Source: Lysobacteraceae bacterium
GTDB taxonomy: Bacteria; Pseudomonadota; Gammaproteobacteria; Xanthomonadales; Xanthomonadaceae
DNA: 36,433 nucleotides
Reading direction: 5' to 3'
NCBI GenBank assembly: GCA_024508915.1
Contig: JANINR010000073.1
Coordinates: 1 to 36,433 of the forward strand
Part shown: piece after piece, positions 9,807-16,775 of the stretch
How the letters are laid out: each line of letters begins with the position of its first letter
How positions within the stretch are numbered: the stretch's first letter is position 1
The notes under the pieces: generated by a model
What the model was told of the DNA's origin: nothing
What the model saw: the letters and a program-made list of their open reading frames with translations, nothing else
The model's database searches: none
Made by a program: the position numbers and the translations under genes

Positions 9807-10160
9807 GGGGGTGCACTGGCTTCGACGGGGGTCGCGAAATCGCCTGGCGCATGCCGAGGGGGTAGCTTTCCTCGCTAATCCAGCTGCAAAAACCTAGACG
9901 CGAACGACGACGTCTACGCTCTGGCCGCTTAAGGCCTAGCCCCGAACCCGCTTGTGCCCGTGCTCGCGGATGTAGGGTCATCATCACGGGATAGGTGCCG
10001 GCGGCGACCCGTCAACCGGCTCCGAAACCAAAGCGGGTGTGGGTGACGGTGTGCCTCGCACGTTGTGTTGCCGCCATCCGAGATCGAACAACGAGCTAAG
10101 CATGTAGTGCCGGGCATGGAGTGCCTTCGGACGGCGGTTCGATTCCGCCCACCTCCACCA
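9807..10160 (+). ncRNA. ssrA: Transfer-messenger RNA (tmRNA, ssrA)
   Basis: RNA that rescues stalled ribosomes and tags the nascent peptide for proteolysis. The 5' end GGGGGTGCACTGGCTTCGAC pairs with the 3' end CACCTCC before ACCA (encoded CCA at 10158-10160), forming the tRNA-like acceptor stem. The T arm is GGCGG-TTCGATT-CCGCC. The tag frame at 9900-9932 reads ANDDVYALAA and stops with TAA, close to the E. coli tag ANDENYALAA, with D and V in place of E and N. The mature length of about 354 nt is normal. smpB is nearby. Confidence 0.97.
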
Positions 10161-10168
10161 ATGCCACC

Positions 10169-10196
10169 ACGGGCCGCGGAAGCGGCCCGTTTTTTT
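10169..10196 (+). terminator. Rho-independent terminator of ssrA
   Basis: ACGGGCCGC (10169-10177), loop GGAA, GCGGCCCGT (10182-10190), followed by a run of seven T. A shorter relative, GCCGC-GAAA-GCGGC, follows at 10202-10215 and lies just after the stop of the convergent kinase gene. Confidence 0.93.
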
Positions 10197-10224
10197 ATGC
10201 AGCCGCGAAAGCGGCCCGAATGTT

Positions 10225-12093
10225 TCAATCCGCCGCCAGGCTCGCCACGGCCGCCAGCAACCGCGCCTCGTCGACCGGCTTGCCGAGGTGCAGCTGGTAG
10301 CCGGCGGCGATCGCGCGCGCGCTGTCTTCCGCGCGCGCGAACGCGGTGAGCGCGAGCGCCGGCACCGACGCGAGCGCGGCGTCCGGAAGCGCGCGGACGT
10401 CGCGGATCAGCGCGTAGCCGTCGCGCCCCGGCATGCCGATGTCGCTCAGCAGCAGTTGCGGCCGGAACGCCGCAAGCGCCGCCAGTGCTTCCGCCGCCGA
10501 CGCCGCGGCGCGAACGTCGGCGCCGCCATCGGCGAGCACGCGCGCGATCCAGCCGCGGGTATCGGCTTCGTCGTCCACCACCAGCACGCGCAGTCCGGGC
10601 GGCAGCGAGGCCGACGCGAGCGCCGCGTCGCGCGCCGGTCCCTGCGCGGCCATCGGCGGGTGCGCGCCCTGCGGCACCGGCAGCTCGATCGTGAACGCCG
10701 CGCCCTGCCCCGGGCCTGCGCTGGAGGCGGACACGCTGCCGCCGTGCAGTTCGACGATCTGCTTCACGATCGCGAGTCCAAGCCCCAGGCCGCCGTGGAT
10801 GCGGGTCGCCGAACTGTCCGCCTGGCGGAAGCGTTCGAACACGTGCGGCAGGAAGGACGGCGCGATGCCGGAGCCCGTGTCGGACACCCGGATGCGGACC
10901 CCCTGGCCGGCGAGCGAGGCCTCGATTCCGACACGACCGCCCTGCCCGGTGAACTTGGTCGCATTGGAGAGCAGGTTCCACAGCACCTGCTGGATCCGCT
11001 GCGGATCGCCGCGCAGCATCGGCACGTCCGCGTCCACGGCGCAATGCAGGGCGATGCCGCGCGCCTGCGCCGCGGCGCGCACCGCGTCGAGCGCGGCGTC
11101 GATGACCTCGCGGGGATCGTATCCGCGCACGTCGAGCCGGATCTTGCCGGAGACGATGCGGCTCATGTCCAGCAGGTCGTCGATGATCCGCGTCTGCGCG
11201 ACGGCGTTGCGCTCGATCACCTCCGCTGCCTGCGCCACCTTCGCGTCGCTGCCGGCGAGGCGGTGCAGGATCTGCGCCCAGCCCAGGATCGGCGTCATCG
11301 GCGTGCGCAATTCGTGCGACAGCGTCGCCAGGAACTCGTCTTTGAGCCGGCTCGCCTCCTCCGCTTCCTCGCGCGAGGCCTTCAGGTCCAGGTCCTGGCG
11401 CTCGATCCGCTCGAGCATGCCGTTGAAGGACCCGGCCAGGCTCGCGAGCTCGTCGCGCCCCGGGAGCGCCGGCGCGCGCACGGAGTAGTCGCCGGTGGCG
11501 GAAACCCGCTCCGCCGTGCGCGTCAGGATCGCGACCGGCCGCGTCACCAGCGCCGCGAGCGCGCGCGATGCCAGCAGCGCCAGCACGATCGCCGACAGCG
11601 CGACGGTGGTCGCCAGCAGCGCGCTCGCCCACAGCTGGCGCTCGAGGCCCGACGGGTCGTAGGACACTTCCAGGCGCCCGAGCCGCTGGCCCTTCTCCTC
11701 GACCGGCAGGGAGGACACGAGCCGGCTGCCGGAAGTCGGGAGTTCGCCCAGCAGCCCGCGCGCCGCGCCGGCGGTGGGCGCCCGCCGGTAGCGCGCGAAC
11801 ACCGACCCGTCCAGCGCATAGAGGGTCGCCGTGTCGATGCCCGGCATCGCCTTGAACGCCTGCAGGACTTCGGTGGCGGTATCGCGGTCTCCGAACACGA
11901 GCGGGGCGCCGCTGTTGAGCGCGGCCACGCTCGCCTGGGCGCGCAGCGAATCGAACGCGGCGCCGCGCACGTCGTAGTGGTTCACCGTCGCCAGCACGAT
12001 GGCCACCGACGCGATCGACACCGTGCTGATCGCCGCGACCAGCCAGGCCACCTTGTCGTGGAACGACGCCGGCATCGGCAGGCGCAGGTTCAC
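10225..12093 (-). CDS. Hybrid histidine kinase with CHASE8-like periplasmic sensor
   Basis: 622-residue inner-membrane hybrid kinase. Domains in order: TM1 (about 15-36); a short periplasmic domain (about 45-150) with ALNSGAPLVFGDRDTATEVL and LYALDGSVFARY, the CHASE8 pattern of YfiN-type proteins; TM2 (about 157-180); HAMP (180-233); HisKA with H260 in LATLSHELRTPMTPILGW; HATPase with N377, D405xGxG and GLGLGLAI; and a C-terminal receiver with D507/D508 acidic pair, phosphoacceptor D551 and K605. The GTG at 12093 overlaps the upstream yfiR-like stop by 4 nt (GTGA); an ATG at 12075 is the alternative. Last gene of a receptor-YfiR-kinase operon. No separate response regulator or phosphotransfer gene is present. 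Confidence 0.92.
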   Translation of the reverse strand: MNLRLPMPASFHDKVAWLVAAISTVSIASVAIVLATVNHYDVRGAAFDSLRAQASVAALNSGAPLVFGDRDTATEVLQAFKAMPGIDTATLYALDGSVFARYRRAPTAGAARGLLGELPTSGSRLVSSLPVEEKGQRLGRLEVSYDPSGLERQLWASALLATTVALSAIVLALLASRALAALVTRPVAILTRTAERVSATGDYSVRAPALPGRDELASLAGSFNGMLERIERQDLDLKASREEAEEASRLKDEFLATLSHELRTPMTPILGWAQILHRLAGSDAKVAQAAEVIERNAVAQTRIIDDLLDMSRIVSGKIRLDVRGYDPREVIDAALDAVRAAAQARGIALHCAVDADVPMLRGDPQRIQQVLWNLLSNATKFTGQGGRVGIEASLAGQGVRIRVSDTGSGIAPSFLPHVFERFRQADSSATRIHGGLGLGLAIVKQIVELHGGSVSASSAGPGQGAAFTIELPVPQGAHPPMAAQGPARDAALASASLPPGLRVLVVDDEADTRGWIARVLADGGADVRAAASAAEALAALAAFRPQLLLSDIGMPGRDGYALIRDVRALPDAALASVPALALTAFARAEDSARAIAAGYQLHLGKPVDEARLLAAVASLAAD

Positions 12094-12728
12094 GGCTGCC
12101 CGCCCGGCGCGCGCGCCAGCTTGAGGACCTTGGCGCTGACGGCCAGTCCGCAGGCGCGGATGGTGGCCGGATCGGCCTCGAACGCCACGTGCCGGTCCAG
12201 GCGCACGAGGCCGAGCATGCCGCCCCCGGCGGCAAACCCGGGCGCGTCGCCCACGGTCAGGACCGGCGCGCCGTCGAGCAGCGCGCGCAGGCGCGCGGCG
12301 GACAGGCCCGCCCCCTCGCGCACGAACACGACGTGGCTCGCCTGCAGCAGGCGCCTCGCCGCCGCGGGCCGCGCGAGCGCAACCGGATCCGCACGGCGCA
12401 CGAGGATGCGGCGTCCGTCGACGGTGCCCGCCGCGCCTGCCACGGCGGCGACGAGCGCGGCATCGCGTTCGCTGCCGACGACCAGCGCGACATACGGCGC
12501 GCTCGAAGACGCGAAGCGGGCCGACGGCCAGTCGGTGTAGCGCACGAAGTTGACGAGGAACGCCGCCTCCACCTGCAGTTCGCGCTCCGCCGCGGTCGCG
12601 GCGAGCCCGGTAGCGCCCGCGCGTTCCGCCGCCCCGAGCCCGGCGCACACCAGCAGCGCCGCAAGCGCGGCGCGCACCCGGCACCAGGCGGCCGGGCCAT
12701 GCCTCGATGCGGGCGCCTCAGCGGCCAA
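12090..12728 (-). CDS. YfiR family (DUF4154) periplasmic protein
   Basis: 212-residue protein with a hydrophobic export segment (ALAALLVCAGLGAA) and the DUF4154 opening ERELQVEAAFLVNFVRYTDWP. Mid-protein VALVVGSERD and SHVVFV blocks follow, and a C-terminus AVSAKVLKLAR typical of the family. In Pseudomonas, YfiR is the periplasmic inhibitor of the diguanylate cyclase YfiN; here the adjacent membrane partner is a kinase with a YfiN-like sensor. Only non-ATG starts are available: TTG at 12728, overlapping the receptor gene by 11 nt, or GTG at 12677, which gives a more typical signal peptide. The exact start is uncertain; the family is clear. Confidence 0.88.
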   Translation of the reverse strand: MAAEAPASRHGPAAWCRVRAALAALLVCAGLGAAERAGATGLAATAAERELQVEAAFLVNFVRYTDWPSARFASSSAPYVALVVGSERDAALVAAVAGAAGTVDGRRILVRRADPVALARPAAARRLLQASHVVFVREGAGLSAARLRALLDGAPVLTVGDAPGFAAGGGMLGLVRLDRHVAFEADPATIRACGLAVSAKVLKLARAPGGQP

Positions 12729-14733
12729 GGCCCACCGTGATCCGGGCGTAGACGCCGCGCGGCACTTCCGCGCCCGCCTCGCGATGGCCGTCGTGCAACA
12801 GGTTCTGCGCCCACACCCCGATTTCCATGCCGCGGCGCGGTTGCCAGCTCGCGCCGAGGTCGGCGCGCGTGTACGCGGGAACTCCGGTCAATGCGACCTC
12901 GCTCGCGTGGTACAGCGCCGCGTCCAGCGTCACCGTGTCCGTCAGGTCCAGCCACGAGTGCAACTGCAGCAGCGTTTCCGGCGTGCCGGTCTCTTCGAAG
13001 CGGTAGACCGGCCCGTCGATGCGCGTGCGCAGCTGGCTGTAGGCGGCCTGCAACCGCCACCCGTCCGCCAGCTGGCCGGACACGCTCAGCTCGCCGCCCC
13101 AGGTGGCGCCGCTGCCGAGGTCGTTGAACGTGCCGACGATGCTCGGGGGCACGCCGATCAGGCGCCGGTAATCGTTGTAGAAGAGCGACGCGTCGAACAG
13201 CCAGCGATCGCTCGCCTGCCAGCGGTAGCCCGTCTCCCACGCGACCAGCTTCTCGACCCTCAGCCGATCGTCGCCGCCGAGCCCGACCGGGACGATGTCG
13301 CCGCTCGGCGGTCCGCCCGCGGCCGCGCCGGTGTCCACGTACGAGAACACCAGCAGTCCGCTTTCCTCGAACCGCGACGGCACCCGCACCGGGCGCGAGA
13401 CCGCTGCCCACAGCGTCTGCCGCGCCGTCGGCGTCCACCACAACCGGGCGCTCGGCTGCGCCTGGAAACCGACGAAGCTGTGCTCGGTGAGCTTGGTGCC
13501 CAGCATCAGGAACAGGCGCTCGGGCACGAGGTCCGTCGTGTTCTGCACGAACGCGTTGAGGGTGTTCCAGGCGCGCGCGTCGGGATCGAATTGCAGCACG
13601 GGGCCGTTGTCCACGCGATCCCGCGTGCGGTCGTACTGCACGCCCCAGATCAGCGCGTTGCGCGGGCTCCACGGGAGCCAGCGGCGGTACTCGATGTCCA
13701 CGGTGTCGCGCAGCGCGCCGTAGCGCGCGGTGTCGCGGCGGGTGTGGTCGTAGTAGGCGCGCAGCATCCATCCCCGCTCGCCTTCGAATCCGCTGAGCGC
13801 ACGGAACAGGAGGTTGCCGCCGGAAATCCCGTCGTCGCCGGTGACGCGCTCGAACTGGCGGTCCGCGCCCGGCACCGGCAACTGGACCGACGCCATCGCC
13901 CGCGGATGGGTGTAGGCATCGCCCTGCAGCGTGTAGCGCACTTCCGGCGAGAACCGGCCGTCGAGGCGGAAGCCTCCGTGGACGCTGGACCATTCGTCGT
14001 GCAGCGGGGTCCCGTCGCCGGTCTCGAATCCGCCATGGCGCTCGTACTTGGCCCACGCGCGCCAGTGGCCGTCGCCGGCGGATTCGCCGCCATAGCGCAA
14101 CAGCAAGCCCGCTTCGCCGTTGCTGCCGGCGCCCGCCTCGACCAGCGCGCCCTGGGTCGACGCGGCGTTGCGCGTGATCACGTTGACGACGCCGTTCATG
14201 GCGTTCACGCCCCACAGCGTCGCGCCGGGGCCGCGCACCACCTCGATGCGATCCAGGTCCGGCAGCGGCACGTCGACGACGTCCCAGAAGGTCGACGAGA
14301 TCAGCGGGTCGTACACCAGGCGGCCATCGATGAGCACGAGGTAGCGGGTGGCCGTCAGCGAGGAGCCGGTCAGGCCGCGCGCGCCGACGGTCCAGCTGCT
14401 CGAGTTGATGCGCGCCACGTACATCCCGGGGACCAGGCGCAGCGCCTCGGCGATGCTTCGCGCGCCGCTGCGGCGGACGTCTTCCGCGGTGATCACCGTG
14501 AGGGCAGCGGGCGTCGCCATCCGCGATTCCGGCCGGCCCGCGACGGAGACGACGTCCGCGCGCATGAGTTCCTCGAGGCTCATGTTGGCCAGCCGCGCCA
14601 GGTCCTGGTCCGCCTGGCCGGCCTGTTGGGCCCGCGCCGTCGCCACCAGGGGCATCGTGGCGCAACACCCCGCCAGCATGATTCCCAGCGCCCGGCCGCT
14701 CGCCGGCCAGCGCTCCATTGTCCTGGCTCGCAT
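12718..14733 (-). CDS. TonB-dependent outer-membrane receptor
   Basis: 671-residue receptor with a signal peptide (to about residue 36), a linker with SLEELMRADVVSVAGRPES (possible TonB box VVSVA), a plug domain (about 70-190: TVITAEDVRRSGARSIAEALRLVPG, YLVLIDGRLVYD, DRIEVVRGPGATLWG, NGVVNVITR) and a beta-barrel. The SLEELM...PGATLWGVNAMNGVVNVIT layout is that of CirA/BtuB-type receptors often found beside YfiR proteins. The barrel ends RGVYARITVGLGR rather than in Phe or Trp, which is unusual for an outer-membrane protein. The ATG at 14733 has GAGGGG upstream; an ATG at 14718 is possible. The substrate is unknown. First gene of the receptor-YfiR-kinase operon. Confidence 0.92.
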   Translation of the reverse strand: MRARTMERWPASGRALGIMLAGCCATMPLVATARAQQAGQADQDLARLANMSLEELMRADVVSVAGRPESRMATPAALTVITAEDVRRSGARSIAEALRLVPGMYVARINSSSWTVGARGLTGSSLTATRYLVLIDGRLVYDPLISSTFWDVVDVPLPDLDRIEVVRGPGATLWGVNAMNGVVNVITRNAASTQGALVEAGAGSNGEAGLLLRYGGESAGDGHWRAWAKYERHGGFETGDGTPLHDEWSSVHGGFRLDGRFSPEVRYTLQGDAYTHPRAMASVQLPVPGADRQFERVTGDDGISGGNLLFRALSGFEGERGWMLRAYYDHTRRDTARYGALRDTVDIEYRRWLPWSPRNALIWGVQYDRTRDRVDNGPVLQFDPDARAWNTLNAFVQNTTDLVPERLFLMLGTKLTEHSFVGFQAQPSARLWWTPTARQTLWAAVSRPVRVPSRFEESGLLVFSYVDTGAAAGGPPSGDIVPVGLGGDDRLRVEKLVAWETGYRWQASDRWLFDASLFYNDYRRLIGVPPSIVGTFNDLGSGATWGGELSVSGQLADGWRLQAAYSQLRTRIDGPVYRFEETGTPETLLQLHSWLDLTDTVTLDAALYHASEVALTGVPAYTRADLGASWQPRRGMEIGVWAQNLLHDGHREAGAEVPRGVYARITVGLGR

Positions 14734-14759
14734 TCCCTGTCCCCTCGGGCGTGTCCCCG

Positions 14760-14765
14760 ACTGTA
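14760..14765 (-). promoter_or_regulatory. Candidate -10 element of the TonB-receptor operon
   Basis: TACAGT on the minus strand, predicting a start near 14753 and a leader of about 20 nt that contains the GAGGGG ribosome-binding site. No recognisable -35 hexamer is present, which would fit an activator-dependent promoter. Confidence 0.4.
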
Positions 14766-14793
14766 CCGGCGGGGATGGGCAGTTTGCGGCCCG

Positions 14794-14826
14794 GCGGCGT
14801 CAGCGCCGCGTGAGCGCGGCGTGAGC
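14794..14826 (-). repeat. Three tandem 11-bp repeats upstream of the TonB-receptor operon
   Basis: On the minus strand GCTCACGCCGC, GCTCACGCGGC and GCTGACGCCGC follow one another without gaps (one mismatch each from the first). The 11-bp period is about one helical turn. They would span roughly -41 to -73 relative to the predicted start. OmpR/PhoB-family regulators bind 11-bp direct repeats at such positions; the assignment to any regulator is inference. Confidence 0.55.
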
Positions 14827-14855
14827 GAGCCAATCCGTTCGCCCCGCCGGTGCGG

Positions 14856-14871
14856 CGGCGCGGATGGCGCG
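14856..14871. repeat. 16-bp direct repeat, copy 1
   Basis: CGGCGCGGATGGCGCG, identical to 15555-15570. The two copies flank the peroxiredoxin-like gene at 14892-15461. Confidence 0.6.
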
Positions 14872-14891
14872 GCCGCGGCCCGGACGGCGCC

Positions 14892-15461
14892 TCAGGCGGC
14901 GACCGGGACCGCCGGAACGCCGCGGCGCATCAGGCCGCGCGCCATGAACAATTCGACCCGCTCCAGCGGAATGCGATCACCCGCATCCTTGCCGTACCAC
15001 GTCTCCACGATGCGGCCGTGCTCGTCGATCAGGAAGTCGGCCGGCATCAGGTTGTTGGTATCGAGTCCGGCGAGCCCCACGATGCGCAGGCCGCGGATCA
15101 GCGTGGGCACGCGCGTGACGATGGCCCGCAGCTTGCGCCACAGCGAGCGCTCGATGCCGTAGCGCGCATGCGACGCGCCGACCGGATCGGCGGCGACGCG
15201 GAACGGGCGCGGATGGCGCGCCACGAAACGCAGGACCTCCGCCTGGGACGAGCCGAACACCGCGACGATGTCGAGCCCGAGCGCGGCCAGCGCGGCGTGG
15301 TGGTGGGTGAGCTCGTAGACCCGGAAGTTGCAGAACGGACAGGCGGCGTCGCGGAAGAACGACAGCAGCGTGCGGCGTCCCGTGCCGCCGATGGCGATGG
15401 GCTGGCCGTAGATGTCGACGAGGTCGAGCTCGGGTGCGGCCGAAGGCGCGAGCAATCTCAT
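14892..15461 (-). CDS. Peroxiredoxin-like (AhpC/TSA-type thioredoxin-fold) protein
   Basis: 189-residue cytosolic thioredoxin-fold protein MRLLAPSAAPELDLVDIYGQ. It has the redoxin pattern LLSFFRDAACPFCNFRVYEL, VAVFGSSQAEVLRFVARH, FRVAADPVGASHARYGI and ADFLIDEHGRIVETWYG. The reactive site is CPFC, a CxxC pair, rather than the single peroxidatic Cys of typical AhpC. A thiol peroxidase or disulfide-reductase role is likely but the substrate cannot be told. The ATG at 15461 is preceded by CAGGGA; the frame extends upstream to 15593 without homology. It is divergent from gnd and flanked by a 16-bp direct repeat. Confidence 0.8.
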   Translation of the reverse strand: MRLLAPSAAPELDLVDIYGQPIAIGGTGRRTLLSFFRDAACPFCNFRVYELTHHHAALAALGLDIVAVFGSSQAEVLRFVARHPRPFRVAADPVGASHARYGIERSLWRKLRAIVTRVPTLIRGLRIVGLAGLDTNNLMPADFLIDEHGRIVETWYGKDAGDRIPLERVELFMARGLMRRGVPAVPVAA

Positions 15462-15554
15462 GGCGAAGTCCCTGGCGGTGGTGGCCGGGTCAGGTTGGCC
15501 CCCTGCGCGTACAGACTTATCGACGGGATGTGCAAAGCCCCGGCTGCAATGCGC

Positions 15555-15570
15555 CGGCGCGGATGGCGCG
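15555..15570. repeat. 16-bp direct repeat, copy 2
   Basis: CGGCGCGGATGGCGCG, identical to 14856-14871, lying in the 187-bp divergent gap between the peroxiredoxin-like gene and gnd. Confidence 0.6.
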
Positions 15571-15648
15571 TGGCAGCCGAGCGCGGCTTCCACGGCTCCG
15601 CGATGCGGGAACGGGCATCATGTGCGCGGACACTTCCCGGGAGTCAGC

Positions 15649-16554
15649 ATGGAACTCGGCATGATCGGCCTGGGCCGCATGGGCGGCAACATGGCGCAAC
15701 GCCTGCTCCGCGGCGGCCACCGCGTGGTCGGCTTCGACCCCGACGCCGGCGCGCGCACCGCCCTCGAGGACGAGGGCGGCGGCTCGGCCGACTCGCTGCA
15801 GGCGCTGGTGGCCGCCCTGCCCGCGCCGCGCGTGCTGTGGATGATGGTGCCCGCCGGCAGGATCACCGACGGCACGGTGGACGCGCTGGGCGGGCTGCTC
15901 GCGCCCGGCGACGTCGTCGTCGACGGCGGCAATTCCAACTACAAGGACACGCTGCGGCGCGCCGCGGCGCTTTCCGCGAAGCAGGTGGGCTACGTCGACT
16001 GCGGCACCAGCGGCGGCGTCTGGGGGCTGGCCGAGGGCTACAGCCTGATGGTCGGCGGCGACCAGGACGTGGTGGACCGGCTGCGGCCGATCTTCGAGAC
16101 GCTCGCGCCCGCGACGGATGCGGGCTGGGGCCGCGTCGGCCCGGTGGGCTCGGGCCATTTCACCAAGATGGTCCACAACGGCATCGAATACGGGCTGATG
16201 CAGGCCTATGCGGAAGGATTCTCGATCCTGCAGCACAAGCAGGAATTCGCCCTCGACCTGCACCAGGTCGCGGAGATCTGGCGCCGCGGCAGCGTCGTGC
16301 GCTCGTGGCTGCTCGACCTGACCGCGGATGCGCTGGGCAGGAACCCGGCGATGGACGGCATCGCGCCCTGGGTCGCGGACTCCGGCGAAGGCCGGTGGAC
16401 GCTGCAGGAGGCGATCGACCTCGACGTGCCGGCGCCGGTGATCGCGCTGTCGCTGATCTCGCGGTTGCGTTCGCGCGACGCCGATTCCTTCGCCGACAAG
16501 CTGCTCGCCGCCATGCGCAACGAATTCGGCGGCCATGCGATGAAGCACGAATAG
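15649..16554 (+). CDS. gnd: 6-phosphogluconate dehydrogenase, short NAD-type, decarboxylating
   Basis: Converts 6-phosphogluconate to ribulose 5-phosphate and CO2. The 301-residue product belongs to the short (YqeC/GntZ-like) class rather than the 470-residue class. It has GLGRMGGNM at the Rossmann turn, DGGNSNYKD (92-100) and the catalytic SGHFTKMVHNGIEYG with K173, N177 and E180. An acidic residue (D30) ends the second beta strand, which favours NAD over NADP; this is inference. The ATG at 15649 has GGGAG upstream. It converges on the zwf-tal-pgi-tkt group with only 5 bp between gene ends, completing the oxidative pentose phosphate step after zwf. Confidence 0.94.
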   Translation: MELGMIGLGRMGGNMAQRLLRGGHRVVGFDPDAGARTALEDEGGGSADSLQALVAALPAPRVLWMMVPAGRITDGTVDALGGLLAPGDVVVDGGNSNYKDTLRRAAALSAKQVGYVDCGTSGGVWGLAEGYSLMVGGDQDVVDRLRPIFETLAPATDAGWGRVGPVGSGHFTKMVHNGIEYGLMQAYAEGFSILQHKQEFALDLHQVAEIWRRGSVVRSWLLDLTADALGRNPAMDGIAPWVADSGEGRWTLQEAIDLDVPAPVIALSLISRLRSRDADSFADKLLAAMRNEFGGHAMKHE

Positions 16555-16559
16555 GGCGC

Positions 16560-16775
16560 CTACGACTTTTGCAACGCCCCGCCCTTGTGCACGGCGACAT
16601 GGTCGGTCCGGTCGCTGCGGATCTCGTATTGCGGGTCTTCGGGGCTGCAGTGACGCGTGTAGCCGTGCCACTCGAAGTCGTGGCGGTGAATCCGCGTGAT
16701 CGTGCCGCTCACGCGCCCGGCCTCCGAGTTCCAGCCGACGTGGTCGCCCACCTTGAACGCGCGCTTCGCCGTCAT
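16560..16775 (-). CDS. HVA1/DUF2945 TUDOR-like small protein
   Basis: 71-residue protein [20 protein letters not shown] with the DUF2945 (hypervirulence-associated TUDOR domain) pattern: [17 protein letters not shown], then [19 protein letters not shown]. These are small beta-barrel proteins of unknown biochemical role. The ATG overlaps the tkt stop by 4 nt (ATGA), so it is translated with transketolase as the last gene of that run. It is not a sugar-phosphate enzyme; why it is coupled to tkt is unknown. Confidence 0.85.
   Translation of the reverse strand: MTAKRAFKVGDHVGWNSEAGRVSGTITRIHRHDFEWHGYTRHCSPEDPQYEIRSDRTDHVAVHKGGALQKS

Noticed and set aside
6898-9987. Long minus-strand open frame over smpB, the kinase and the start of ssrA
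   Set aside because: Antisense or wrong-frame shadow of smpB and the CHASE kinase, with no recognisable domain.
10140-10224. Phage or island attachment site at the ssrA 3' end
   Set aside because: No duplicated ssrA end, integrase or mobile gene is visible downstream within the window.
13040-13200. Frameshift in the TonB receptor
   Set aside because: The frame is continuous for 671 codons with plug and barrel intact. Only the last residue is atypical.
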